Source: Betaproteobacteria bacterium UBA6910 (GTDB taxonomy: Bacteria > Pseudomonadota > Gammaproteobacteria > Burkholderiales > UBA6910). Taken from it: 5,777 nucleotides of DNA. Positions 4,939 through 5,777 of this stretch are shown piece by piece. The position numbers and the translations under genes are program-made. The stretch spans positions 671-6,447 of the forward strand of contig DKBC01000011.1 in NCBI GenBank assembly GCA_002451065.1, read 5' to 3'. Under the pieces are notes generated by a model, which saw nothing but the letters and a program-made list of their open reading frames with translations, had not been told where the DNA came from and ran no database searches. The number at the start of each line of letters is the position of its first letter. Positions within the stretch are counted from its first letter, which is position 1.

Positions 4939-5777
4939 TTGCAGACATTCCGAATCGCAGTTATTCCTGGTGACGGCATCGGGAACGAAGTTGTTCCGGA
5001 AGGCATCCGGGTGCTGGACGCGGCGGCGTCAAAATTCGGCTTCCGGTTTCATTGGGATGAGTTCGACTGGAGCTGCGAGCACTACGCCAAGCATGGCCGA
5101 ATGATGCCCGGGGACGCCCTGGATCAGATCCGGCGGCACGATGGGATTTTTCTGGGAGCCGTGGGCTGGCCCACGGTTCCGGATCATGTGTCCCTGTGGG
5201 GGCTGCTGATACCTATCCGCAGGGAATTCCGGCAATACGCCAACGTCCGCCCGGTGCGGCTGATGCCGGGTGTCCCGTCACCCTTGGCAGGCCGCAAGGT
5301 CGGCGATATCGACTTCATCGTGGTGCGCGAAAACAACGAGGGCGAGTACTCGTCCATCGGTGGGCGAATTTTCGACGGCACCGACCAGGAGACCGTGATC
5401 CAGGAGACGGTGTTCACCCGGTGGGGGGTGGACCGGATTCTGCGGTATGCCTTCGAACTCGCTCAGACCCGACCAAAAAAGCATGTGACCTCCGCCACCA
5501 AGTCCAACGGCATTTCCATCACCATGCCGTACTGGGATGAGCGCTTCGCCGCCATGGCCTCGCGGTATCCGGGTACCCGTGTGGACCAGTACCACATCGA
5601 TATCCTGACCGCCCATTTCGTGCAGCACCCGGACTGGTTCGACGTGGTGGTGGGTTCCAACCTTTTCGGAGACATCCTTTCGGACTTGGGGCCCGCCTGC
5701 ACCGGAACCATCGGCATAGCGCCTTCGGCAAATCTGAACCCGGAGCGGGAGTTTCCGTCCATGTTCGAGCCGGTGCA
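4939..5777 (+). CDS. Tartrate/D-malate dehydrogenase family protein, 3' end cut
   Basis: An NAD-dependent beta-decarboxylating dehydrogenase of the isocitrate/isopropylmalate superfamily. The branch is tartrate dehydrogenase/decarboxylase and D-malate dehydrogenase (TtuC, DmlA/YeaU), which oxidises tartrate or D-malate, the latter to pyruvate and CO2, in the cytoplasm. 279 residues are visible of a usual 350-360. Seen in order: RIAVIPGDGIGNEV (5-18), SLWGLLIPIRREFRQYANVRPVR (85-107, substrate arginines 94, 98 and 104 likely here), RENNEGEYSSIGG (130-142, Tyr137), TSATKSNGI (184-192, catalytic Lys188), and the metal aspartates in DILTAHFV (Asp221) and NLFGDILSDLGPA (Asp245, Asp249). LWGLLIPIR matches the tartrate/D-malate branch rather than LeuB or Icd. 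The start is taken as TTG at 4939, two or three residues before the conserved strand; an in-frame ATG at 4852 would add 29 residues without a family counterpart. No LysR regulator adjoins it on the visible side. Confidence 0.9.
   Translation, partial: MQTFRIAVIPGDGIGNEVVPEGIRVLDAAASKFGFRFHWDEFDWSCEHYAKHGRMMPGDALDQIRRHDGIFLGAVGWPTVPDHVSLWGLLIPIRREFRQYANVRPVRLMPGVPSPLAGRKVGDIDFIVVRENNEGEYSSIGGRIFDGTDQETVIQETVFTRWGVDRILRYAFELAQTRPKKHVTSATKSNGISITMPYWDERFAAMASRYPGTRVDQYHIDILTAHFVQHPDWFDVVVGSNLFGDILSDLGPACTGTIGIAPSANLNPEREFPSMFEPV

Overview
The window is GC-rich chromosomal DNA with dense, strongly biased coding, good Shine-Dalgarno sites and a classical hairpin-plus-T-tract terminator. Protein style (an RraA-fold protein, a tartrate/D-malate type dehydrogenase, small Sec-exported proteins) points to a Beta- or Gammaproteobacterium. 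This assignment is an inference from style, not from a marker gene. I see no rRNA, tRNA, CRISPR array, transposase or phage gene.

Layout: (1) 1-770, minus strand, an alpha/beta hydrolase whose 3' end lies beyond the left edge. (2) 885-2928, plus strand, a probable co-directional run: a HAD subfamily IIA phosphatase, an RraA-family protein carrying the HMG/CHA-aldolase D-x20-R-D motif, and a small two-helix membrane protein of unknown function. (3) 3005-3032, a hairpin terminator sitting between convergent genes. (4) 3054-4612, minus strand, two genes: a long YdjM/YfhP-type (DUF457) membrane metal-dependent hydrolase, then after 236 bases with inverted repeats and an AT-rich promoter-like patch, a small exported protein. 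(5) 4613-4938, a divergent intergenic region. (6) 4939-5777, plus strand, the first three quarters of a tartrate dehydrogenase/D-malate dehydrogenase family oxidoreductase, cut by the right edge.

The mix reads as ordinary accessory metabolism. The RraA-like aldolase candidate (would yield or decarboxylate C3/C4 oxo-acids) and the tartrate/D-malate dehydrogenase (yields oxaloglycolate or pyruvate) both touch small dicarboxylic acid metabolism, but they are in separate transcription units and a shared pathway is only a guess. I find no convincing new multi-gene system. The most open items are the two unrecognised small envelope proteins, the long C-terminal region of the DUF457 protein, the inverted repeats at 3475-3548, and the non-standard acid position in the hydrolase.
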